Below, piece by piece: positions 15,708 to 22,443 of a stretch of 38,483 nucleotides of DNA; position 1 is the first letter of the stretch, and every line of letters begins with the position of its first letter. This DNA is from Thermoanaerobaculia bacterium. GTDB lineage: Bacteria > Acidobacteriota > Thermoanaerobaculia > Gp7-AA8. Position numbers and translations under genes: made by a program. Below the pieces are notes generated by a model. That model was not told the origin of the DNA. It was given only the letters and a program-made list of their open reading frames with translations, and searched no databases. Location of the stretch: contig JADGNY010000063.1 of the NCBI GenBank assembly GCA_017883235.1, positions 1-38,483 of the forward strand. The letters are read 5' to 3'.

Positions 15708-16757
15708 ATGCTCCGTCCCCTTCGTGCCGTCGTTATCGATGATTCTGCCTACAACCGCGTGACCATCTCGCGGATGCTCGAGTCGTCTCCGAAAATCAAG
15801 GTCGTGGCCACGGCCGTCAACGGTGAAGACGGCATCAAGCAGGTCATGAAGCACAAGCCGGACGTGATCACGCTCGACCTGGAGATGCCGGTGATGGATG
15901 GCTTCGCCTTCCTGCGCTGGCTGATGGCGAACCTGCCCACTCCGGTGATCGCGGTTTCGTCACGTTCGAGCGACCGGAGTGTTTTCAAGGCGCTCGACCT
16001 CGGCGCGATCGACTTCATCGCCAAGCCCGGCGGGCGCGTCTCGCCCCGGCTCGAAGAAATCGAGCGCGACCTCGTCGCCAAGGTGCTGCAGGTCGCCGAG
16101 ATCCGGATGGAGAACCTGCGTCGGCGGATCACCGATCAGGAGGAGACCGCGCCGCGCGAAGCCGAGCCGCCGGCGGTTTGCGAAGGGGGCATCGAGCTCG
16201 TCGCCATCGGCTGCTCCACCGGCGGCCCGCCCGCGCTGCAGTACGTCTTCCAGAACCTGCCGATGTTGCCGATTCCGATCGTCGTGGCCCAGCACATGCC
16301 GCAGGCGTTCACACGTCTTTTCGCCGAGCGCGTCAACAAGCTCACCAGCTACACAGTGAAAGAGGGCGATGACGGCGAGATGCTCGAGAACGGAACGATC
16401 TACGTCGCTCCCGGCGGCACGCAGATGGAAGTGCGCCGCACCGCCGAGGGACTGCAGATCCGGACGTTCTCGGCGAAGGTCACCGACCTCTACGCGCCAT
16501 CCGTCGACCGTCTCATCATCTCTGCCGGCCAGGCATGCGGCGAGCGCCTCGTGGCCATCATCATGACCGGCATGGGCGACGACGGCGCGCAAGCCATCCG
16601 CCGCGTCCGCGAGCTCGGCGGGCGGACGATCGCCGAGTCTCCGCAGACCGCCATCATCTTCGGCATGCCGAACGAGGCCATCAAGACGGGATGCGTCGAT
16701 CAGGTTCTGCCGCTGGGGGAGATTCCGGGGGCGATTCAGAGATTGTGCACGGGGTAG
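15708..16757 (+). CDS. cheB: Protein-glutamate methylesterase/deamidase CheB
   Basis: The 349-aa protein has a receiver domain (D11/D12, phospho-acceptor D57, K106) and a C-terminal methylesterase domain. The catalytic triad is S170 (IGCSTGGPPAL), H196 (AQHMPQAFT) and D291 (MTGMGDDGA). It removes methyl groups added by CheR when phosphorylated by CheA. A linker of about 40 residues rich in Glu and Pro joins the domains. It is separated from cheR by 100 bp containing a possible promoter. A complete CheR/CheB pair implies that adaptation by methylation operates. Confidence 0.95.
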   Translation: MLRPLRAVVIDDSAYNRVTISRMLESSPKIKVVATAVNGEDGIKQVMKHKPDVITLDLEMPVMDGFAFLRWLMANLPTPVIAVSSRSSDRSVFKALDLGAIDFIAKPGGRVSPRLEEIERDLVAKVLQVAEIRMENLRRRITDQEETAPREAEPPAVCEGGIELVAIGCSTGGPPALQYVFQNLPMLPIPIVVAQHMPQAFTRLFAERVNKLTSYTVKEGDDGEMLENGTIYVAPGGTQMEVRRTAEGLQIRTFSAKVTDLYAPSVDRLIISAGQACGERLVAIIMTGMGDDGAQAIRRVRELGGRTIAESPQTAIIFGMPNEAIKTGCVDQVLPLGEIPGAIQRLCTG

Positions 16758-16844
16758 GCTTCGCGCGTTTCAACGGCCGGCCGCCCGTCCCACCGGCCAC
16801 TCCCGTGTGCTAATCTCCCATCGCGTCCGTCCGAGAGCGTCCCC

Positions 16845-17654
16845 ATGACCGAAGAAAGAGCTGAGAAGTTTCTCGAGCTGTTCAACAAGGGTAAGGAATT
16901 CACCGAGGAGTTACTTCGGGAAAACCAGCGCTTGCGGTATCGCGTCGCCTCGCTGGAAACAGAGTCGCCGGCCGGTCTCGACGAAGAGGTGCAGCGTCTG
17001 CGCGCCGAAGTCCAGCAGCTCACCGAGGAGAACCGCCGCATCGCGGAGAGGTTCAAGGAAGTCGAGGAAGAGAACAAAGACTTCGCCAACCGCTACATCG
17101 AAGTCGAAGAACAGAACAACAACCTCGCCAACCTCTACGTCGCCAGCTACCAGCTCCACTCCACGCTCGATTTCCGGGAAGTCATCCAGATCGTGCAGGA
17201 GATCGTCATCAACCTCATCGGCGCGGAATCGTTCGCCATTCTGCTGCTCGACGAGAAAACCAACGAGCTGAAGACGATTGCCTCGGAGGGTGAGGACGTC
17301 ATGCCCGGCATCGAGACCATCTCCACCCGCCTCGGCGACGGCGTTCTCGGCAGCGTGGCCAAGACCGGCGAGAGCTACTACATCAACCAGGACATGGAAG
17401 ACGGTGGCAAGGTGACGCTCGAAAAGCCGCTCGCCGCCGTGCCGCTCAAGATCAAGGAGCATGTCATCGGCTTGGTGGTCATCTACAGACTTCTCCAGCA
17501 GAAAGACTCGTTCTCGGCCGTCGACTACGAGCTCTTCTCGCTTCTTGCCGCGCATGCCGCGACGGCGATTTTCTCATCGAAACTCTACTCGCAGTCGGAG
17601 AGGAAGCTGAACACGATCCAGAGCTTCCTCGACCTGCTGACAACCACATCGTGA
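16845..17654 (+). CDS. Coiled-coil GAF-domain protein
   Basis: This 269-aa soluble protein starts with a long coiled coil (about 1-100, rich in Glu, Gln, Asn and Arg, for example LTEENRRIAERFKEVEEENK) followed by a GAF domain (105-260: ESFAILLLDEKTNELKTIAS, GDGVLGSVAKTGESYYI). GAF domains bind small ligands or mediate dimerisation. A coiled coil plus sensor domain mimics the geometry of a cytoplasmic chemoreceptor signalling helix, but the conserved receptor hairpin tip is absent. It lies between cheB and the second cheY. It is a candidate input module for the locus; that is inference. Confidence 0.85.
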   Translation: MTEERAEKFLELFNKGKEFTEELLRENQRLRYRVASLETESPAGLDEEVQRLRAEVQQLTEENRRIAERFKEVEEENKDFANRYIEVEEQNNNLANLYVASYQLHSTLDFREVIQIVQEIVINLIGAESFAILLLDEKTNELKTIASEGEDVMPGIETISTRLGDGVLGSVAKTGESYYINQDMEDGGKVTLEKPLAAVPLKIKEHVIGLVVIYRLLQQKDSFSAVDYELFSLLAAHAATAIFSSKLYSQSERKLNTIQSFLDLLTTTS

Positions 17655-17664
17655 GGGTCCGATA

Positions 17665-18048
17665 GTGCCACTTGAGAACGCGAACTTTTTGGTTGTCGAA
17701 GACTCGCCGACCATGCGTCAGCTGATCTCGTTCTCGCTCAAGCGGTTCAAGAACGCCAGGATCATCGAGGCGGTCGACGGCGTGGATGCGCTCAAGAAAC
17801 TCTCCGGTCCGGATAAGATCGATCTGATCCTGACCGACATCAACATGCCGGTGATGGACGGTCTCAAGCTCGTCTCGCTCGTACGCCAGAATGCGCAGCT
17901 TCGCAACATCCCGATCGTCATCATCACGACGGAAGGGGCCGAGGAAGACCGCGAGCGCGGACTGGCCCTCGGCGCGAACGCCTACATCTCCAAGCCGATC
18001 CAGTCGTCGCATCTGATCAAGACGATCTCGGAGCTGCTCGCGGTGTGA
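17665..18048 (+). CDS. cheY: CheY-like single-domain response regulator (second copy)
   Basis: A 127-aa receiver starting at GTG 17665, ten bp after the GAF gene. Key residues are complete: E12/D13, D58 (LTDINMPVMDG), T88/T89 and K110 (SKPI). It closely resembles CheY of motility systems and is expected to be phosphorylated by CheA. Its stop codon TGA overlaps the GTG start of the membrane protein gene downstream (GTGA), so the two are translationally coupled despite a heptamer repeat at the junction. Confidence 0.93.
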   Translation: MPLENANFLVVEDSPTMRQLISFSLKRFKNARIIEAVDGVDALKKLSGPDKIDLILTDINMPVMDGLKLVSLVRQNAQLRNIPIVIITTEGAEEDRERGLALGANAYISKPIQSSHLIKTISELLAV

Positions 18049-19334
18049 GAAAGGCAGAAGGCAGAAGGCAGAAGGCAGAAGGCACTCATCCTTCATCCTT
18101 CATCCTTCTGCCTTCTGCCTTCTGCCTTCTGACCTTCCTCGCCGCCCGCATTCCTCTCCTCGTTCTGCGCGCGCCGTTTTTCGACGAGCTGTTCACGCGC
18201 TGGATCGCCGGCAGGCCGTTCGCAGGGATTCTCTCCGCCCTACGGCACGACTCCGGCCCGCCGCTCTACTACTTCGCGGTCCATCTGCTGGGTGATCCGC
18301 CGGTCGAAGCAACGCGGGTTCTGTCGCTCGTCTGCGCGGCGATCGCGTTCATCGTGATCCTCTCGTGGAATCGCCTGCCCGCGGCGTTGCTAATGGCTGT
18401 GTTCCCACCCGCGGTGCTCATCGCTGCCGACGCTCGCGCCTACGCGTTGTGCGCGATGTTCGTGGCGCTCGCGATCCTGGCGATCGACCGGGACCGGCCG
18501 ATGCTTGCGGCTCTGCTGCTGGTCGCAGCGGCGTACAGCCACTACTACGGCGTCCTGTTTTTCCCGACGCTCCTTCTCGGGAGCACCAGCCCTGGCGCCA
18601 GCGGCCAGCCGCGGGCCCGGCGGCGGTTCTTCGCGCTGCTGCTCGCGGTCTTCCTCTACCTCCCCGGATTCTGGCTGGCCTTGCACCAACCCACCGAAGC
18701 GCGTGCGTGGATGACCATGAACTGGCCGGATGCGCTATTCGTTCGCCCGCCTCTCGTGCTGGCGATCATCGGCGCGGCCGCGCTCGTACTCTCCGTGCGC
18801 GTGAATCGCTACATGTTCATGGTGCTCGTCCCGTTGATCCTCGCCATCGCGCTACGCGTTTATGTTCCGATTCGATTCGAGTCGGTCATCGCCGCGCCAC
18901 TGGCGCTCTGGCTGGCCGAATCGCTGCGAAACAACCGCTTCCGCCTCGCCCTGACGACGGCGTTGATCGCGGTCGGTGCCTTCTGGACCGCGTTCGGTAT
19001 CATCGATCACGTCGTCCGCCCGCCCGACGCCTATCGTCAGGCAGCTCGATGGATCGCGGCCAACATCCCGGCGAACGAGACCGTCGTTGCCTCGGGTTAC
19101 TGCTATCTGGAGACGATGATGAACGGACATGAGCGCATCGCCGCTTTCCCGCCGGAGCAGGGCGAACATCCCGGCTGGCGAGCGCTGCCGCGGCCGGAAG
19201 TTCCGATCCCCAACGGCGCGTTCTACTGGACTGGTGAGCGCGGCGCGCCGGAGCTCGGCATCCTGATTCGGGAGCGCCGCATCGTCAAGCCACTCTTCAT
19301 CAACGACCGTGCGATGGTTGCACTGGTAAGGTAA
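18045..19334 (+). CDS. Polytopic glycosyltransferase-like membrane protein (GT39/GT83 type)
   Basis: A 429-aa protein with about 9-10 hydrophobic segments. Near its N-terminus it carries FFDELFTRWIAGRPF followed by HDSGPPLYYFAVHLL, the layout of lipid-linked sugar transferases of the dolichyl-phosphate-mannose/ArnT clan, where acidic residues in the first periplasmic loop are catalytic. The C-terminal 80 residues are periplasmic. The only usable start is GTG 18045, so the first 30 residues, including part of the first membrane helix (SSFILLPSAFCLLTFL), come from a heptamer repeat. No ATG or GTG follows the repeat within the conserved part. Substrate unknown. Confidence 0.75.
   Translation: MRKAEGRRQKAEGTHPSSFILLPSAFCLLTFLAARIPLLVLRAPFFDELFTRWIAGRPFAGILSALRHDSGPPLYYFAVHLLGDPPVEATRVLSLVCAAIAFIVILSWNRLPAALLMAVFPPAVLIAADARAYALCAMFVALAILAIDRDRPMLAALLLVAAAYSHYYGVLFFPTLLLGSTSPGASGQPRARRRFFALLLAVFLYLPGFWLALHQPTEARAWMTMNWPDALFVRPPLVLAIIGAAALVLSVRVNRYMFMVLVPLILAIALRVYVPIRFESVIAAPLALWLAESLRNNRFRLALTTALIAVGAFWTAFGIIDHVVRPPDAYRQAARWIAANIPANETVVASGYCYLETMMNGHERIAAFPPEQGEHPGWRALPRPEVPIPNGAFYWTGERGAPELGILIRERRIVKPLFINDRAMVALVR
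18049..18131. repeat. Heptamer hairpin, family A, in the 5' end of the glycosyltransferase gene
   Basis: GGCAGAA heptamers (18049-18083) are followed by CATCCTT heptamers and then by CTTCTGC heptamers (18104-18131) that pair with the left arm. It is the same family as 5159-5238. Here the element is translated as the N-terminus of the membrane protein. Confidence 0.88.
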
Positions 19335-19337
19335 ACT
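19332..19337 (+). promoter_or_regulatory. Possible -10 element before the ferredoxin gene
   Basis: TAAACT ends 8 nt before the ATG at 19346 and no Shine-Dalgarno is present. Its first three bases are also the stop codon of the preceding gene, so the match may be fortuitous. Confidence 0.3.
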
Positions 19338-19345
19338 CGCCCTCC

Positions 19346-19819
19346 ATGCCTCATTTCATCACTGACAAGTGTATTGGTTGCAGCGTCTGCGAGGTCAAGT
19401 GCCCCACGAACACCATCTGGGGCGCGGCCCGCGGCATGTACTACATCCACCCGGAGCGCTGCATCGACTGTTCGGTCTGCGGCATCTACTGCCCGGTCGA
19501 CGCCATCCAGAACCAGCACGGGGAGTTCATCCCACGCGTCAAGCCGAAAGAGATCCCGAAAGCCGAAGTCATCAAGGAGCTCTGCACCGGATGCGAGTTC
19601 TGCGTCGATATCTGCCCGTTCGAGTGCATCAAGATGATCGACCCGAACGACGAGACGGTGGCCAACCACTACAAGATCGCCTTCGTCGACGAGAAAAAGT
19701 GCGTGGCCTGCCGCCTCTGCGAATCGGTCTGCGATAAGGACGCCATCGTCGTCCCCGATGCGCCGACACAGCTCAAGACGTATCTGCCTGACTTCGTGGT
19801 GATGGGAACCGGCCGTTGA
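19346..19819 (+). CDS. Ferredoxin-like protein with four [4Fe-4S] motifs
   Basis: The 157-aa protein has four CxxCxxCxxxC motifs: C9-C19, C39-C49, C80-C90 and C119-C129, the first three followed by Pro. Two 8Fe-8S ferredoxin-like halves therefore seem to be joined. There is no signal peptide, so it should be cytoplasmic. The polyferredoxin layout suits electron wiring between an iron-sulfur enzyme and a membrane complex. It is coupled by a TTGA overlap to a membrane-anchored HEAT protein and lies just before the Rieske/cytochrome b genes. Partner enzyme unknown; no catalytic subunit is nearby. Confidence 0.88.
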   Translation: MPHFITDKCIGCSVCEVKCPTNTIWGAARGMYYIHPERCIDCSVCGIYCPVDAIQNQHGEFIPRVKPKEIPKAEVIKELCTGCEFCVDICPFECIKMIDPNDETVANHYKIAFVDEKKCVACRLCESVCDKDAIVVPDAPTQLKTYLPDFVVMGTGR

Positions 19820-20745
19820 GTAGGGAGCCGGGAATCGGGAGTCGGGAGCCGGAGACCGAATCCTCAAATACGACCCCCGACCCCCGACTCCCGACCCCCG
19901 CGTCCGCCGACATCCCCAAAGAATCGCCGAAAACGATCCTCTTCCAATTCGTCGTCTTCCCCCTAGGAATCGTTTTCATTGCCGTCCTGATTTTTTTCCT
20001 CTTCGGGAAGCTGGCGACGGACGAGCAGACCATCCCCGACTATCTCAACTCCATCCGTTCGGGAAGTTCGCACGAGCGGTGGCAGGCGGCCTATCAGCTC
20101 TCGAAGTCCCTCAAGCGCGGCGAGGCGAAGCGCTATCCGAACCTCGAGCAGAACGTGGCTACGTTGTACGCCAATTCAAAGACTGACGACCCGCGCATCC
20201 GCCGTTACCTCGGCATGGTGCTCGGAACGCTCGGCGACCGCCGGGCCACGCCGTTGCTGCTCGATGGGCTCAACGATCGCGACGTCGACAACCGCATCTA
20301 CGCCCTCATGGCTCTCGGCGAGCTCCGCGACCCGGCCGCGGTTCCGCGAATCGCACGGGCGGTTTCGGACGACGACAAGGATGTCCGCGCTACGGCGTAT
20401 TACACGCTCGGAGCGATCGGTGACGCCGGCGCCGTTCCGGTTCTCGTCAACGGCCTGCAGGAAGAGTCGCCCGATGTCCGCTGGAATGCCGCTATCGCCC
20501 TCGGCCGGCTCGGCGACAAGCGAGCCCTCGGTCCGCTGCGCGAGATCCTCGACCGTTCCCGTCTGAACCGCGTAGCCACCATGCGCGAAGATCAAAAGGA
20601 AGATGCCATGATCGTGGCGATGTCGGCATACGCGAGGCTGGCCGGCCATGATGCCGCTCCCGACCTGCAACGGATCGCCGCGAGCGATCCCAGCCTGTCC
20701 GTCCGCGCCGCGGCAAAGCAGGCGTTGGCGCAGATCGGAAAATGA
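19816..20745 (+). CDS. Membrane-anchored HEAT-repeat protein
   Basis: A 309-aa protein. The likely start is TTG 19816, overlapping the ferredoxin stop; no ATG occurs before the conserved part. Residues 2-32 are encoded by a family B heptamer repeat and include TPDPRLPTPAS, almost the same peptide as in CheW. A transmembrane helix follows (about 41-64, FVVFPLGIVFIAVLIFFLF). The remainder has about five HEAT repeats, such as DRDVDNRIYALMALGELRD and DVRATAYYTLGAIGD. Orientation of the repeats relative to the membrane is not certain. It may dock the ferredoxin or assist assembly of the neighbouring cytochrome complex; that is inference. Confidence 0.82.
   Translation: MSREPGIGSREPETESSNTTPDPRLPTPASADIPKESPKTILFQFVVFPLGIVFIAVLIFFLFGKLATDEQTIPDYLNSIRSGSSHERWQAAYQLSKSLKRGEAKRYPNLEQNVATLYANSKTDDPRIRRYLGMVLGTLGDRRATPLLLDGLNDRDVDNRIYALMALGELRDPAAVPRIARAVSDDDKDVRATAYYTLGAIGDAGAVPVLVNGLQEESPDVRWNAAIALGRLGDKRALGPLREILDRSRLNRVATMREDQKEDAMIVAMSAYARLAGHDAAPDLQRIAASDPSLSVRAAAKQALAQIGK
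19821..19900. repeat. Heptamer inverted repeat, family B, in the 5' end of the HEAT gene
   Basis: Left arm 19821-19854 (GGGAGCC, GGGAATC, GGGAGTC heptamers) and right arm 19871-19900 (GACCCCC and GACTCCC heptamers) are imperfect reverse complements around a 16-nt spacer. It is translated as the N-terminal region of the protein. Confidence 0.85.
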
Positions 20746-20836
20746 GGCCGTGTAACTTGCTGACTTGAGATGTTTTACCAAGCAACCAGGCACTCGGCAA
20801 CCATCCTCTGACCTTCCCTGCCTGTCACTTTTTTCG

Positions 20837-20866
20837 TTGACAGCGGTTGCCGAAAAGCAGATATTT
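20837..20866 (+). promoter_or_regulatory. Sigma70-type promoter for the respiratory block
   Basis: TTGACA at 20837-20842 is a perfect -35 element. A -10-like GATATT/ATATTT lies 17-18 bp downstream at 20860-20866. The predicted start of transcription near 20873 leaves a leader of about 40 nt before the Rieske ATG (20913). It is the best canonical promoter upstream of the cytochrome genes. Confidence 0.6.
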
Positions 20867-20912
20867 ACGCACGCGCCGGAGCGGGCTCAATTCGGCACCT
20901 TCAAAACCCCGG

Positions 20913-21485
20913 ATGTCTGACGAAATCACGCCATTTCATATGGTTCCGAAGACTCCCCTTGCGGGGAGCGCGGCTGCTGAGATCCGCGAACAGGGCGAGA
21001 TCTCGCGCCGCAGTTTCCCCGTTGTCCTGACCACGGCCTGGGTGGCCCTGGCCGCCGCGCTCGGGGGGCTGAGCGCCGTCCTTCTCCGCTTCCTCTTCCC
21101 CAACGTCCTCTTCGAGCCCGTCCAGAAGTTCAAGGCCGGTCTGCCGTCCGACTACTCGGTCGGAGAGGTCGACGAGCGCTGGAAGGACAAGTACGGCATC
21201 TGGATCGTCCGCACCGAGGAGATCGTCTACGCCCTGATCACGGTTTGCACCCACCTCGGGTGTACACCGAACTGGCTTCCGACGCAGAACAAATTCAAGT
21301 GCCCCTGCCACGGCAGCGGTTACTACAAGTCCGGCATCAATTTCGAGGGACCGACTCCGCGTCCGCTCGAACGGGCCAAGATCTTCATCGACATCGCTGA
21401 CGGGCAGATCGTGGTCGACAAATCGAAGCAATTTCATCAGGAGCGCGGGGAGTGGACTGACCCCGAGGCATTCATCAAGCTGTAG
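20913..21485 (+). CDS. qcrA: Rieske [2Fe-2S] protein of a bc/b6-type complex
   Basis: A 190-aa protein, anchored by an N-terminal helix (about 36-62). SRRSF before the helix is Tat-like, as Rieske proteins are exported folded. The cluster-binding boxes are CTHLGC (C112, H114, C117) and CPCHGS (C130, C132, H133, S135), with disulfide cysteines C117 and C132. It accepts electrons from quinol and passes them to a c-type cytochrome. ATG 20913 is chosen because the frame upstream has no further start near a binding site. First gene of the complex, followed by cytochrome b6. Confidence 0.95.
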   Translation: MSDEITPFHMVPKTPLAGSAAAEIREQGEISRRSFPVVLTTAWVALAAALGGLSAVLLRFLFPNVLFEPVQKFKAGLPSDYSVGEVDERWKDKYGIWIVRTEEIVYALITVCTHLGCTPNWLPTQNKFKCPCHGSGYYKSGINFEGPTPRPLERAKIFIDIADGQIVVDKSKQFHQERGEWTDPEAFIKL

Positions 21486-21524
21486 CTCCCGGCTCTCAGC
21501 CGGCGGCCGACAGCCGAGGAGACA

Positions 21525-22310
21525 ATGGCGAATCTACGAGGACTCCAGGAAGGCATCGTCAATTCGCAGATCTGGAAATCCGTTTTCCGGGTCGGCATCC
21601 CCAACACGAACCGCAAGCGCGTTCTGGCGGTGCTCGGGTCGCTGATTCTCCATCTCCATCCCGTCAAAGTCCGCCGCTCCGGCGTGCGCATGAGCTACAC
21701 CTGGTGCATGGGCGGAACCTCGTTCTTCCTTTTCCTCGTCGAGACCGTGACCGGCCTGCTGCTGATGTTCTACTACCGGCCGACCATCGAGTATGCCTTT
21801 ACCGACATCATGGACCTGCGCGAGCAGGCACCGTTCGGGATCATGCGCGAGATGCACCGCTGGGGCGCGCACGCCATGGTCATCGCGGTCTGGCTGCATA
21901 TGTTCCGTGTCTTCATGACCGGTTCGTACAAACCGCCGCGCGAGTTCAACTGGAATGTCGGCGTCATCCTCCTCGTGCTTACGCTGCTGCTCTCGTTCAC
22001 GGGATATCTGCTCCCGTGGGATCAGCTTGCGATCTGGGCCATCACCGTCGGTTCTTCGATGGCTCGCGCCTCTCCCGGTGCCGGTAATGAGGGGCCCATG
22101 TCGGGCCTGGTCAAGCTGGGGGATATACGACTTATTCATGCGGGTGACGATGCCCGCTTTGCGCTCATCGGCGGGCGGTCGATCGGGGCGGCGACGCTGC
22201 TGCGCTTCTATGTCCTGCACTGCGTGGTGATTCCTCTCGCGGCCGGCTTCCTGATGGCCATTCACTTCTGGCGAGTTCGAAAAGACGGAGGCATCTCGGG
22301 TCCGTTATGA
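21525..22310 (+). CDS. petB: Cytochrome b6-type subunit with heme c_i cysteine
   Basis: This 261-aa four-helix protein corresponds to the N-terminal half of cytochrome b. Heme b ligands are H111/H125 (MHRWGAH; VWLHMFRVF) and H222/H237 (LHCVV; MAIHFW). The 14- and 15-residue spacings match b6 proteins of the b6f and Gram-positive complexes. FYYRP, SFTGYLLPWDQ and RKDGGISGPL are also shared with b6. C61 in YTWCMGG sits where chloroplast b6 has the cysteine that covalently holds heme c_n/c_i. GAGGAGA precedes the ATG. It forms the quinol-oxidising core with the next gene. Confidence 0.93.
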   Translation: MANLRGLQEGIVNSQIWKSVFRVGIPNTNRKRVLAVLGSLILHLHPVKVRRSGVRMSYTWCMGGTSFFLFLVETVTGLLLMFYYRPTIEYAFTDIMDLREQAPFGIMREMHRWGAHAMVIAVWLHMFRVFMTGSYKPPREFNWNVGVILLVLTLLLSFTGYLLPWDQLAIWAITVGSSMARASPGAGNEGPMSGLVKLGDIRLIHAGDDARFALIGGRSIGAATLLRFYVLHCVVIPLAAGFLMAIHFWRVRKDGGISGPL

Positions 22311-22330
22311 GAAGGCCTTGTTTGTCGTTT

Positions 22331-22422
22331 AGTCGGGTGTCGGGAGTCGGGGGTCGGGTGCCGGAGCTCGCGCCGACGCGATCGTCGTTCTCCGACCCCC
22401 GACACGCGACACCCGGCTCCCG
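22331..22422. repeat. Heptamer inverted repeat, family B, between cytochrome b subunits; G-quadruplex-prone
   Basis: Left arm 22331-22366 (GTCGGGT, GTCGGGA, GTCGGGG heptamers) pairs imperfectly with right arm 22390-22422. The left arm has four GGG runs separated by 2-4 nt on the + strand, so the mRNA could also form a G-quadruplex. It occupies most of the 133-bp gap between two genes whose products must be equimolar. Confidence 0.82.
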
Positions 22423-22443
22423 CCTTCCGGAGGCCACGCGCTG

